DNA of 5,740 nucleotides, taken from contig DITO01000180.1 of the NCBI GenBank assembly GCA_002422065.1, positions 1 through 5,740 on the forward strand. The letters are read 5' to 3'. Positions 1-5,405 of this stretch are shown here, one piece after another. The DNA comes from Erysipelotrichaceae bacterium UBA6182 (GTDB lineage Bacteria; Bacillota_I; Bacilli_A; Erysipelotrichales; Erysipelotrichaceae). The notes beneath the pieces were generated by a model. The model searched no databases. It was given only the letters and a program-made list of their open reading frames with translations, and was not told the origin of the DNA. Position 1 is the first letter of the stretch; each line of letters starts with the position of its first letter. A program made the translations under genes and the position numbers.

Positions 1-140
1 TCATGTTCTACTTCCACTTTGGATGCGTTGAATTTCACAACGGCTGATTCTACACCTTTGGCTTTCGATAAACTACCTTCAATGCGTCTTACACAAGACG
101 GACAAGTGAGTGTTTCTAATTGTAATACGGTCTTTTCCAT
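1..140 (-). CDS. Heavy-metal-associated (HMA) domain protein, N-terminal 46 residues, cut by window edge
   Basis: The reading frame starts at the ATG at 140-138 and runs off the left edge without a stop. The 46 visible residues begin MEKTVLQLETLTCPSC and have the beta-alpha-beta start of an HMA (CopZ-like) fold. The metal-binding CxxC is Cys13-Pro-Ser-Cys16, in the context TLTCPSC rather than the usual GMTCxxC. It is followed by a helix (VRRIEGSLSKAKGV) and a strand (ESAVVKFNASKVEVEH). HMA proteins bind soft metals such as Cu(I) or Zn(II) through the two cysteines and deliver them to, or form part of, P-type ATPases. The start is fixed by AGGAGG at 154-149, 8 nt upstream. It could be a small chaperone of about 70 residues or the N-terminus of a metal ATPase. 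An FNR/CRP-type site lies just upstream, so it probably heads its own transcript, separated from the lipoprotein gene by a terminator. Confidence 0.88.
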   Translation of the reverse strand, partial: MEKTVLQLETLTCPSCVRRIEGSLSKAKGVESAVVKFNASKVEVEH

Positions 141-148
141 GTTTCATT

Positions 149-154
149 CCTCCT
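149..154 (-). promoter_or_regulatory. Ribosome binding site of the HMA gene
   Basis: On the minus strand this reads AGGAGG (in AGAGGAGGA), 8 nt before the ATG at 140. It is a near-perfect Shine-Dalgarno and fixes the start codon of the truncated HMA gene. Confidence 0.85.
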
Positions 155-166
155 CTGGATGATTCC

Positions 167-172
167 AGTATA
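167..172 (-). promoter_or_regulatory. -10 element (TATACT) of the HMA promoter
   Basis: The minus strand reads TATACT from 172 to 167, one mismatch from TATAAT. It predicts a start near position 160 (an A on the minus strand) and a 20-nt leader that already contains the AGGAGG. At 17-bp spacing the -35 position has no TTGACA-like hexamer, which fits a promoter that relies on an activator bound at the adjacent palindrome. Confidence 0.6.
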
Positions 173-188
173 GAGGGTATTCCAATTA

Positions 189-214
189 AAAACCTTGACC
201 TAAATCAAGTTTTT
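189..214 (-). promoter_or_regulatory. FNR/CRP-family operator-like palindrome, centred near -41.5
   Basis: The core at 195-208 is TTGACCTAAATCAA, one base from the FNR consensus TTGAT-N4-ATCAA. Symmetry continues outward: CTTGA/TCAAG arms, then AAAA/TTTT flanks (189-192 pairs with 211-214) after one mismatch. The symmetry centre lies at 201.5. With the -10 at 172-167 and a start at 160, that is -41.5, the classical class II activator position. A second reading is possible: on the minus strand the arms plus a T-run could form a weak hairpin acting as a backup terminator for the upstream lipoprotein gene. The exact spacing to the -10 favours an operator, but the regulator gene is not in the window. 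Confidence 0.6.
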
Positions 215-216
215 GT

Positions 217-246
217 AAGAAAAAAGGAAAATCAATATGATCTTCC
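217..246 (-). terminator. Rho-independent terminator of the lipoprotein gene
   Basis: On the minus strand, 246-238 (GGAAGATCA) pairs with 234-226 (TGATTTTCC). This gives nine pairs including one G-U wobble and a 3-nt loop, followed directly by six T residues (225-220). It begins 12 nt after the lipoprotein stop codon and separates that gene from the HMA promoter. Confidence 0.75.
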
Positions 247-258
247 TAATTTCATGTT

Positions 259-3200
259 TTAAAAATTCTTTAGTGGGAATGTTATCGAATAACTGCCTGG
301 GGTGTTGGCTTTTACGTAATAGATATTCGTCTCATTTAAATAATAAGGCGAATTAAAGAGGTGCCAACTATTCGCATTCAGTAATGAGGTACTCATATAT
401 GGATGGAACGTACCATACACAGTAAAGTTACTACCTTGATATTTTAGATAACTCTGATAGGTGAATTCAAACCTGTGTAGCTCATTTGGATAAGTAGAGG
501 TTACTGTCAATGTGGATGGATAAGTATATATTTTCGAATCATTAAATGGATTCGCTGTGGATGGACCTAAATTTTCGATAGACAATTGATAATTGATTTT
601 CCATTTATAGTCCTTTTTTTCAATGCGATACGTTCCAGCTGTGAGGGTGAGAATATAATCCTCATATACGTTCCATAAGACACGGTTGGTTGAGTCCTCG
701 ATCAAGTAGAATAGTTCTTGAATATCCATTTTAAAACGAATATACGATGTTTGATTCAATGTAAATCGATAAGTCATTTCATAATCTGGATGATATTCTG
801 TTTCTATACTAAACGGGAGTTCAATGGATTGGATTTTGTTTTTGTGGTGAATAAAGGTAAGGTAGTAATAGTAGACATCACCGTTATTGACGAAATGAAT
901 CGTATAAACACCTGGTGTTTTAATCGGTCCTTCAACAGTTCGTCCGGCGGCATCTTTCACTTCTAAACCAAAGGATACGCGTCGATAATTGCTAAGTTCA
1001 CCTGATTGCGGTGCTGATGGTGCCATATCTTGATATAACAATAATTGAAAGGTCATTTCACCTTCGGTATGGGTGTAGGTGAAGGTCTCTTTTTCAAACA
1101 GTGGTGAAGTAGTAAAACGTGGTGAAACATAGGTGTCATCAATGTCAAAGTTTACGCCATAAGTGTCGTCTTCTACTTCATAAAACGTGATGACACCTTC
1201 ACCAAATATATCGAGTCTAACTTCATCTTGAGCATGGAATGCAAAGTACATAATGATAGAGTCATCCAACTGAATCAGGGATGTGCCTTTAATCTTACCG
1301 TTTATGGTTAAGTTGACCCGTTGATTCGTGCCTGTAAAAACCATCTTGTACACGGTATTTTGATCCATTGTATCGGTGATGACAGATTGATCAAACGGTT
1401 GATTCATGCTTATAGGAATGGCTTCACTCGTAGTAATGGTGTATTCTTGGATAATTCGCTTGCTCACTGGAGTTATTTTCAACCGTACTTGGTCCTCATT
1501 CCACGATTTATAGAGAAACACATAAAAATCTAACGGTTCGGTCACTTCTAGGTAAGCCATGTGTTCGCTGTAATTGTATACCATCGAAGATTGAATGTCC
1601 GAATATTCTGTGGGTATAGTAATCACTTGATCACTATCGAATACATAATATCCTGGATCGAGTTTAACTCGGTAATAGTGACTCGTACGGGTATCTGTTG
1701 AGATATAATCCCTATTTAATCCGATTGGTTTAACACCATCAACGGTGGTTGAAGCGGCACTGAATGTAAAATCATTGATGGTAAATTCATCGAAATATTC
1801 ATCGATGTAGATGATACTACCCAAGTAGTAACTGCCATTTAAGAATACTTCGATTGTAGGGAATCCATCTTTCATTTGAATACCAAGGATGAGCGTTTCA
1901 AAGTATAAGTGCCCATCAAAGAATGGATACACTCGTTGAAACTGCTCGACGGTTGTACTTAAATAAATAATCTCATCCTGTTTAGTGTAAGTACCTTCAA
2001 GGTCTAAAATGAAATCATCATAAGGTACTTTTGGAGTTTCGAATTCGTTAGCATTAATAGAATTTGATAAATCTTCTGTTAAATCATACCGTACATACCC
2101 TAAGGCAGTATCCGTTTTATGATAGTAATAATTCTGGTGATCGTTATAATCTAAAACACCTTCTTGCCCAACAAAAAATAGGTTATAGGCAGCATTATAC
2201 AAATCCCCAGAGAATACTTGATAAGACCCATCTGTACTATTTAATATTTCAAGGGCTTCTGATTCTAATATAGTATCCTTCGTAAATACCGTTGAATCAA
2301 CCCAAGGTAATTGATGATCGACTAGTTCATAACGTATGTTGACTTCTTCATAAAGACCACTCAAGGGTAAGAGCTGATAGTCAGCATAGTAAATAAGACG
2401 ATCATTTTCCCTTAAATAGATATCTTGAAACGTTCCATAAATAAAGACGAAATTTGGGGTAATCACATATTCATTGATTTCAAGTAGATATTCTAATCCA
2501 AGGGTATAATACAAACTGAAATACCCATTCTCATAAAAACTGATTTGATAGGTATACCAATACTCACTGATTTCAACGTCAGAATCCAATGTTTTTTGAC
2601 TTTGATCGATTTGGTAGAGCACTTCTTCACCAAAGCGTTCTTTGGTTTTGTTTTTGCTTAAAAGAACGCCTTCATAGGCATCACCTTCAATTAAAGAGAC
2701 TTCAAAGGCTTCTAAATGGGGAACATAGATATAAATCATCGCGTTATTCGGATGTTTGTACCGATTTTCACTGAGTTCTATTAAAGTGAATTGGGTTGTT
2801 ATGGTTTCTTTAGTATTGGTGTAGTAGATGATATTTTCGGTCACATCTAACCCAACAATGATAAATTCGTACTTGAAATAGGTTGGTAGTTTATCCTTAA
2901 TCATGTATCCGTTATTTTTAGACTGTCCTTGTTGAAATAGTTGATAGGTACCATCATGACCATATACATTCGTTTTTTTAAGGATTATTATGTCAAAAAC
3001 CTTGGTTTGATCCGCAACCTGTGCTGTCAGTGTGAGGAGGATATTTTCAATCTCACTTTGAACTACTTCACCCTTCGAATTAAAATAGGTTGGTTGACTA
3101 GAAGTCCAAGTCACTATATAGTTTTGATAAAGAGTAGGTAGCAATACGTTACCTGATACTTCATAGCGTAAAGTTGTTTCATTAAAGGTGACATTTGAAC

Positions 3201-3309
3201 CAGCAAGATTGAGTTCATCTAAAGAGATACTCGTTACTTCAGGTTTTTTATCACATCCATAAAGCGATAAGATGAGAAACATGAATAAGAAGAAGGGGAA
3301 ACGTTTCAT
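259..3309 (-). CDS. Very large cell-surface lipoprotein with bacterial Ig-like domain and further beta-rich modules (1016 aa)
   Basis: Residues 1-19 are a lipoprotein signal: basic MKR, a hydrophobic stretch, then lipobox Leu16-Tyr-Gly-Cys19, so the mature protein should be lipid-anchored on the outer face of the membrane. Residues about 41-112 resemble an atrophied bacterial Ig-like domain, with VTWTSSQPTYFNSKGEV at 66-82 and a closing strand VFDIIIL. The rest is predicted almost entirely beta and is conspicuously rich in Tyr, Phe, Asp and Glu. Similar starts recur at 120 (GTYQLF), 361 (GSYQVF) and 439 (GTYTKQ). The last 180 residues look like two PPC-type beta-sandwiches, for example YRFTLNQTSYIRFKMD with LTAGTYRIE at 839-900, and about 930-1016. 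I see no catalytic motif, transmembrane helix or sortase signal after the lipobox. A role in surface binding or adhesion is plausible but inferred. The start is supported by GAGGT 9 nt upstream. It is transcribed alone, between terminators. Confidence 0.85.
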   Translation of the reverse strand: MKRFPFFLFMFLILSLYGCDKKPEVTSISLDELNLAGSNVTFNETTLRYEVSGNVLLPTLYQNYIVTWTSSQPTYFNSKGEVVQSEIENILLTLTAQVADQTKVFDIIILKKTNVYGHDGTYQLFQQGQSKNNGYMIKDKLPTYFKYEFIIVGLDVTENIIYYTNTKETITTQFTLIELSENRYKHPNNAMIYIYVPHLEAFEVSLIEGDAYEGVLLSKNKTKERFGEEVLYQIDQSQKTLDSDVEISEYWYTYQISFYENGYFSLYYTLGLEYLLEINEYVITPNFVFIYGTFQDIYLRENDRLIYYADYQLLPLSGLYEEVNIRYELVDHQLPWVDSTVFTKDTILESEALEILNSTDGSYQVFSGDLYNAAYNLFFVGQEGVLDYNDHQNYYYHKTDTALGYVRYDLTEDLSNSINANEFETPKVPYDDFILDLEGTYTKQDEIIYLSTTVEQFQRVYPFFDGHLYFETLILGIQMKDGFPTIEVFLNGSYYLGSIIYIDEYFDEFTINDFTFSAASTTVDGVKPIGLNRDYISTDTRTSHYYRVKLDPGYYVFDSDQVITIPTEYSDIQSSMVYNYSEHMAYLEVTEPLDFYVFLYKSWNEDQVRLKITPVSKRIIQEYTITTSEAIPISMNQPFDQSVITDTMDQNTVYKMVFTGTNQRVNLTINGKIKGTSLIQLDDSIIMYFAFHAQDEVRLDIFGEGVITFYEVEDDTYGVNFDIDDTYVSPRFTTSPLFEKETFTYTHTEGEMTFQLLLYQDMAPSAPQSGELSNYRRVSFGLEVKDAAGRTVEGPIKTPGVYTIHFVNNGDVYYYYLTFIHHKNKIQSIELPFSIETEYHPDYEMTYRFTLNQTSYIRFKMDIQELFYLIEDSTNRVLWNVYEDYILTLTAGTYRIEKKDYKWKINYQLSIENLGPSTANPFNDSKIYTYPSTLTVTSTYPNELHRFEFTYQSYLKYQGSNFTVYGTFHPYMSTSLLNANSWHLFNSPYYLNETNIYYVKANTPGSYSITFPLKNF

Positions 3310-3318
3310 TTTTAATTT

Positions 3319-3323
3319 ACCTC
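3319..3323 (-). promoter_or_regulatory. Ribosome binding site of the lipoprotein gene
   Basis: The minus strand reads GAGGT 9 nt before the ATG at 3309. It supports that start, which also gives the complete signal peptide. Confidence 0.6.
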
Positions 3324-3344
3324 GGACTTTCTTTTTATAGTTTA

Positions 3345-3350
3345 ATTATA
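3345..3350 (-). promoter_or_regulatory. Candidate -10 (TATAAT) of the lipoprotein gene
   Basis: The minus strand has a perfect TATAAT at 3350-3345, lying between the upstream terminator (3394-3426) and the ribosome binding site. No convincing -35 hexamer sits 16-18 bp upstream, and the region is so AT-rich that a chance match is possible. Confidence 0.4.
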
Positions 3351-3393
3351 ACTGATATTTTTTAAAATTCACACTATATAATTTATTAATAAA

Positions 3394-3426
3394 CTAAAAG
3401 AAGACTTTGATTTGGTCTTCTTTTAG
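3394..3426 (-). terminator. Terminator of the macro/vWA unit (12-bp stem)
   Basis: CTAAAAGAAGAC (3394-3405) and GTCTTCTTTTAG (3415-3426) are perfect inverse complements with a 9-nt loop. Read on the minus strand, the GAAGAC/GTCTTC core is followed by TTTTAGTTTATT, a usable U-rich tail. It lies about 80 nt past the vWA stop and ahead of the lipoprotein promoter. The stem is symmetric and could also act weakly on the plus strand, though no plus-strand gene needs it. Confidence 0.7.
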
Positions 3427-3440
3427 TAGTTACAATATAT

Positions 3441-3460
3441 TTATAACTGAAAGGTTATAA
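3441..3460 (-). other. Small AT-rich hairpin in the vWA 3' untranslated region
   Basis: TTATAAC (3441-3447) and GTTATAA (3454-3460) form a 7-bp inverted repeat with a 6-nt loop, about 47 nt past the vWA stop. There is no adjacent T-run, so it is not a terminator by itself. It could be an mRNA end structure or a protein-binding palindrome, or chance in AT-rich DNA. Confidence 0.35.
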
Positions 3461-3506
3461 GATTTAATGTAAATTTATGGATATCCTCTTTCAACTTTTC
3501 TTTTTT

Positions 3507-4151
3507 TTACTTTCTATGTTGATAGTCTTTATCGATATCGTCTTTCCAGTTATCGTTAATCGATTTATTCATTCTAAGCTCTCTAATTGTTTCATTCATA
3601 ACCTTATAACCTAAATTCGTACCTCTTTCATCGGCTTTATAGTTGACAGCACGGTTAGCATCAACACCAAATTTTTTAGCGGTTTTAATCGCGTCAATGT
3701 TCGCGCCAATAAAGATGAATTCCCAGTTGTATTTTTCTTTTTGTAAGGATATGTATTCTGATACTTTCTCATAATCAAATTCGGTTGAAGCATTTTCCAT
3801 TCCATCTGTTGTTATAAAGAATAATGTCTTTTCAGGGATATCTGATTCATTCAATTGCTTATGAACACGTCTTATTTTGATAATACTTCTTCCAATCGCA
3901 TCCAATAACGCAGTTGAACCTCTGACATAATACTGTTTTTCAGTCATTGGTTCAATTTGTTTAAGGTTAACTCTGTTATGTAATACCTCAAACCCATTAT
4001 CAAATAATACGGTGGAGACAATCGCTTCACCACTAACTTTTTTTTGTTCTTGGATGAGATGATTGAATCCCGCAATCGTTTCTTTTTCTAAACCTGACAT
4101 GGAGCCTGACCTATCTAAAATAAAGACCAATTCCACTAAATCCTTTTTCAT
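3507..4151 (-). CDS. Stand-alone von Willebrand factor A (vWA) domain protein (214 aa)
   Basis: The whole protein is one vWA (Rossmann-like) domain with a short C-terminal tail. Numbered from the ATG at 4151, the metal-ion-dependent adhesion site is complete: Asp13-Arg-Ser15-Gly-Ser17 (FILDRSGSMSG), Thr80 (RGSTALLDAIG) and Asp116 (ITTDGMENAS). It should therefore bind a divalent cation and use it to hold an acidic partner residue. There is no signal peptide or membrane segment, so it acts in the cytoplasm. Residues around 150-180 (FIFIGANIDAIKTAKKFG) are characteristic of a family of small vWA proteins I recognise from Firmicutes, whose role is not known to me. The gene follows the macro-HTH gene by 79 nt with no terminator or clear promoter between, so co-transcription is likely. 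An in-frame TTG at 4184 would add 11 residues but lacks a ribosome binding site. Confidence 0.9.
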   Translation of the reverse strand: MKKDLVELVFILDRSGSMSGLEKETIAGFNHLIQEQKKVSGEAIVSTVLFDNGFEVLHNRVNLKQIEPMTEKQYYVRGSTALLDAIGRSIIKIRRVHKQLNESDIPEKTLFFITTDGMENASTEFDYEKVSEYISLQKEKYNWEFIFIGANIDAIKTAKKFGVDANRAVNYKADERGTNLGYKVMNETIRELRMNKSINDNWKDDIDKDYQHRK

Positions 4152-4157
4152 GTGTTT

Positions 4158-4165
4158 CACCCTTT
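4158..4165 (-). promoter_or_regulatory. Ribosome binding site that decides the vWA start
   Basis: The minus strand reads AAAGGGTG, ending 6 nt before the ATG at 4151. No such signal precedes the upstream TTG (4184) or the ATG at 4175, so translation should begin MKKDLVELV, directly at the first vWA strand. Confidence 0.65.
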
Positions 4166-4230
4166 CTGAGTTCATTTTACACAATACAAAGTTGGAATTG
4201 GTCGTTTCAAAAGCGACAAATAAAAGGGTA

Positions 4231-5178
4231 TTAATTCATAGACCCAATCGAGTTTACACCATTATCGAAAAGCGCTATATTGATTTCAAAAATATCATAA
4301 TTGCCTTTAGCAATATAATAACCCACAATGATATCTTGAGGTAAAGCATCGGATAGGGTGTACCCTGCTTTCTTTAAGAAGTCTAGAGTTTCATCGTAAT
4401 TGAGTTCCAAGGCGACTGCGAAAGCTAACGCAGTGGATTTACTGGGTTGATAGAGACGGTTTGATCTTATCTTAGAAAATAGCTTACGGTCGATATTGGC
4501 TTTCTTATAAACTTCAACATCTTCTAAGGCTTTTTGATTAATGAATTTAAAGAGCATTTCTTGGAAGGTATAGTCGATTTCATCGATGAGTTCTTCTAAT
4601 GATCTTGGCTTGGTTCGAATCAACTTTGGTGTGGTTGCACGATCCACCATGACATTGGCCATGATGGTTTCGTTATATTTTAGTTCATTGAGGAAGGGTT
4701 TTGAAGCTTGATAAGATTCTTCATCATAAACGACTAAATAGATCATCATATCCGATAAATCAGAAAATCCTTTGATCACACCTAACGCAACCTCAAGTGC
4801 TTCTTTTCGTGGGTATTTAAAGGTACCAGAAGAAATGAGTGGAAACGCAATACTTTCTAACTTCATTTCCATCGCGAGTTTTAAGACATTGGTATAGGTA
4901 TCTTTGAGTTGTTGTTTTTCATTGAGTTTGCCATTCTTGTAAATTGGTCCTACCACATGAATAACATATTTCGATAATAGATTATAACCACTGGTAATAA
5001 TGGGTTGAGCCAGTCTTAAAGAACCGAATCTTGCACGGTCTCTTAATAGTTCAGGTCCTGCTTTTTCATGAATTTTCGCATCTAATCCACCAAAAACAAA
5101 GGGTTCTTGACTGGTGGAATTTACAATCGCGTCCACTTCCATTTTAAGGATATCATTACGTAATATTTCAAAAGGCAT
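4231..5178 (-). CDS. Macro domain (ADP-ribose-binding) protein with C-terminal Xre-like helix-turn-helix region (315 aa)
   Basis: Residues 1-165 form a macro domain. Visible are the start motif NDIL (Asp9), VDAIVN (15-20), FGGLDAKIHEKAG (29-41, with Asp33 where MacroD-type enzymes carry a catalytic Asp), KYVIHVVGP (70-78) and the phosphate loop ISSGTFKYP (115-123). Macro domains bind ADP-ribose or its derivatives, and some remove it from proteins or nucleic acids. The usual NAAN segment is altered to Asn20-Ser-Thr-Ser23-Gln-Glu-Pro, so hydrolase activity is uncertain. Residues about 190-315 are helical. Within them 219-275 read like a Cro/Xre helix-turn-helix: VYKKANIDRKLFSKIRS, then PSKSTALAFAVALELNYDET and FLKKAG. 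This suggests DNA binding, or a retained fold used for protein contact. The start has AGGAG 10 nt upstream. It is the first gene of a unit with vWA, and no signal peptide is present. Confidence 0.88.
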   Translation of the reverse strand: MPFEILRNDILKMEVDAIVNSTSQEPFVFGGLDAKIHEKAGPELLRDRARFGSLRLAQPIITSGYNLLSKYVIHVVGPIYKNGKLNEKQQLKDTYTNVLKLAMEMKLESIAFPLISSGTFKYPRKEALEVALGVIKGFSDLSDMMIYLVVYDEESYQASKPFLNELKYNETIMANVMVDRATTPKLIRTKPRSLEELIDEIDYTFQEMLFKFINQKALEDVEVYKKANIDRKLFSKIRSNRLYQPSKSTALAFAVALELNYDETLDFLKKAGYTLSDALPQDIIVGYYIAKGNYDIFEINIALFDNGVNSIGSMN

Positions 5179-5187
5179 GTTTAATCA

Positions 5188-5193
5188 ACTCCT
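5188..5193 (-). promoter_or_regulatory. Ribosome binding site of the macro-HTH gene
   Basis: The minus strand reads AGGAGT 10 nt before the ATG at 5178. This supports the start, with the first macro-domain strand (PFEILRNDI) beginning at residue 2. Confidence 0.65.
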
Positions 5194-5199
5194 AGTTAT

Positions 5200-5205
5200 A
5201 GTATA
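5200..5205 (-). promoter_or_regulatory. Candidate -10 (TATACT) of the macro/vWA unit
   Basis: The minus strand has TATACT at 5205-5200. It would start transcription near 5193, on the first base of the ribosome binding site, giving a very short leader. The -35 position falls inside the terminator hairpin loop (ATGCGA, 3 of 6 matches), so the assignment is weak. Confidence 0.35.
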
Positions 5206-5235
5206 AAAGAAAAAGATAGATTTCGCATCTATCTT
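5206..5235 (-). terminator. Rho-independent terminator just upstream of the macro/vWA unit
   Basis: On the minus strand AAGATAGAT (5235-5227) pairs perfectly with ATCTATCTT (5221-5213) around a 5-nt loop GCGAA, followed by TTTCTTT (5212-5206). It would stop read-through from the right, or act as an attenuator if the macro/vWA unit starts further upstream, because it lies only 27 nt before the macro start codon. Confidence 0.7.
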
Positions 5236-5346
5236 AGTCACAACCTATTTAATTCTTATATTATCAAAAATACTCTTCTTAAGCATGAATCGAGAAACTA
5301 GGATGGTAGATAATTCTAATAACAATAAAGATACTTACTATATAAT

Positions 5347-5378
5347 AAAAAAACACCCTAAAAATATAATTGAGGTGT
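5347..5378 (-). terminator. Terminator of the NPNN-repeat protein gene
   Basis: On the minus strand ACACC (5378-5374) pairs with GGTGT (5357-5353), extended by one T-G wobble. A long AT-rich loop separates the arms, and seven T residues (5353-5347) follow, the first of them also forming the last base pair. It begins 27 nt after the stop at 5406. The stem is short but the T-run is good. Confidence 0.6.
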
Positions 5379-5405
5379 CTTTCTGATAAATTAAATCTCT
5401 AGTAA

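Noticed and set aside
167..187. CsoR- or MerR-type copper operator at the HMA promoter
   Set aside because: Only one ATACCC half is present with no matching GGGTAT, and the clear palindrome is centred near -41.5, not within the -35/-10 spacer where MerR-family regulators bind.
718..3141. Several 60-80 codon plus-strand frames inside the lipoprotein gene
   Set aside because: They are antisense to a continuous 1016-codon gene, have skewed compositions and lack start signals.
3611..3805. 64-codon minus-strand frame inside the vWA gene
   Set aside because: It is an alternate frame over the conserved MIDAS-containing region, where the vWA frame is clearly the coding one.
4152..4184. Eleven-codon upstream extension of the vWA protein from a TTG start
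   Set aside because: There is no ribosome binding site before the TTG, while AAAGGGTG sits 6 nt before the ATG at 4151, which starts exactly at the domain.
4152..4230. Separate promoter or terminator between the macro and vWA genes
   Set aside because: A TAAAAT lies in the gap without a usable -35, and the GTCG/CGAC hairpin has only four pairs and no T-run, so co-transcription is the simpler reading.
4063..4344. Plus-strand 93-codon open frame
   Set aside because: It lies antisense across the vWA start and macro end, has no ribosome binding site and shows no recognisable domain. It is a shadow of the real genes.
5285..5386. Plus-strand 33-codon frame beginning MNRETRM
   Set aside because: It runs through the terminator of the NPNN-repeat gene, has no ribosome binding site and is rich in Asn/Lys/Ile as expected from random AT-rich DNA.
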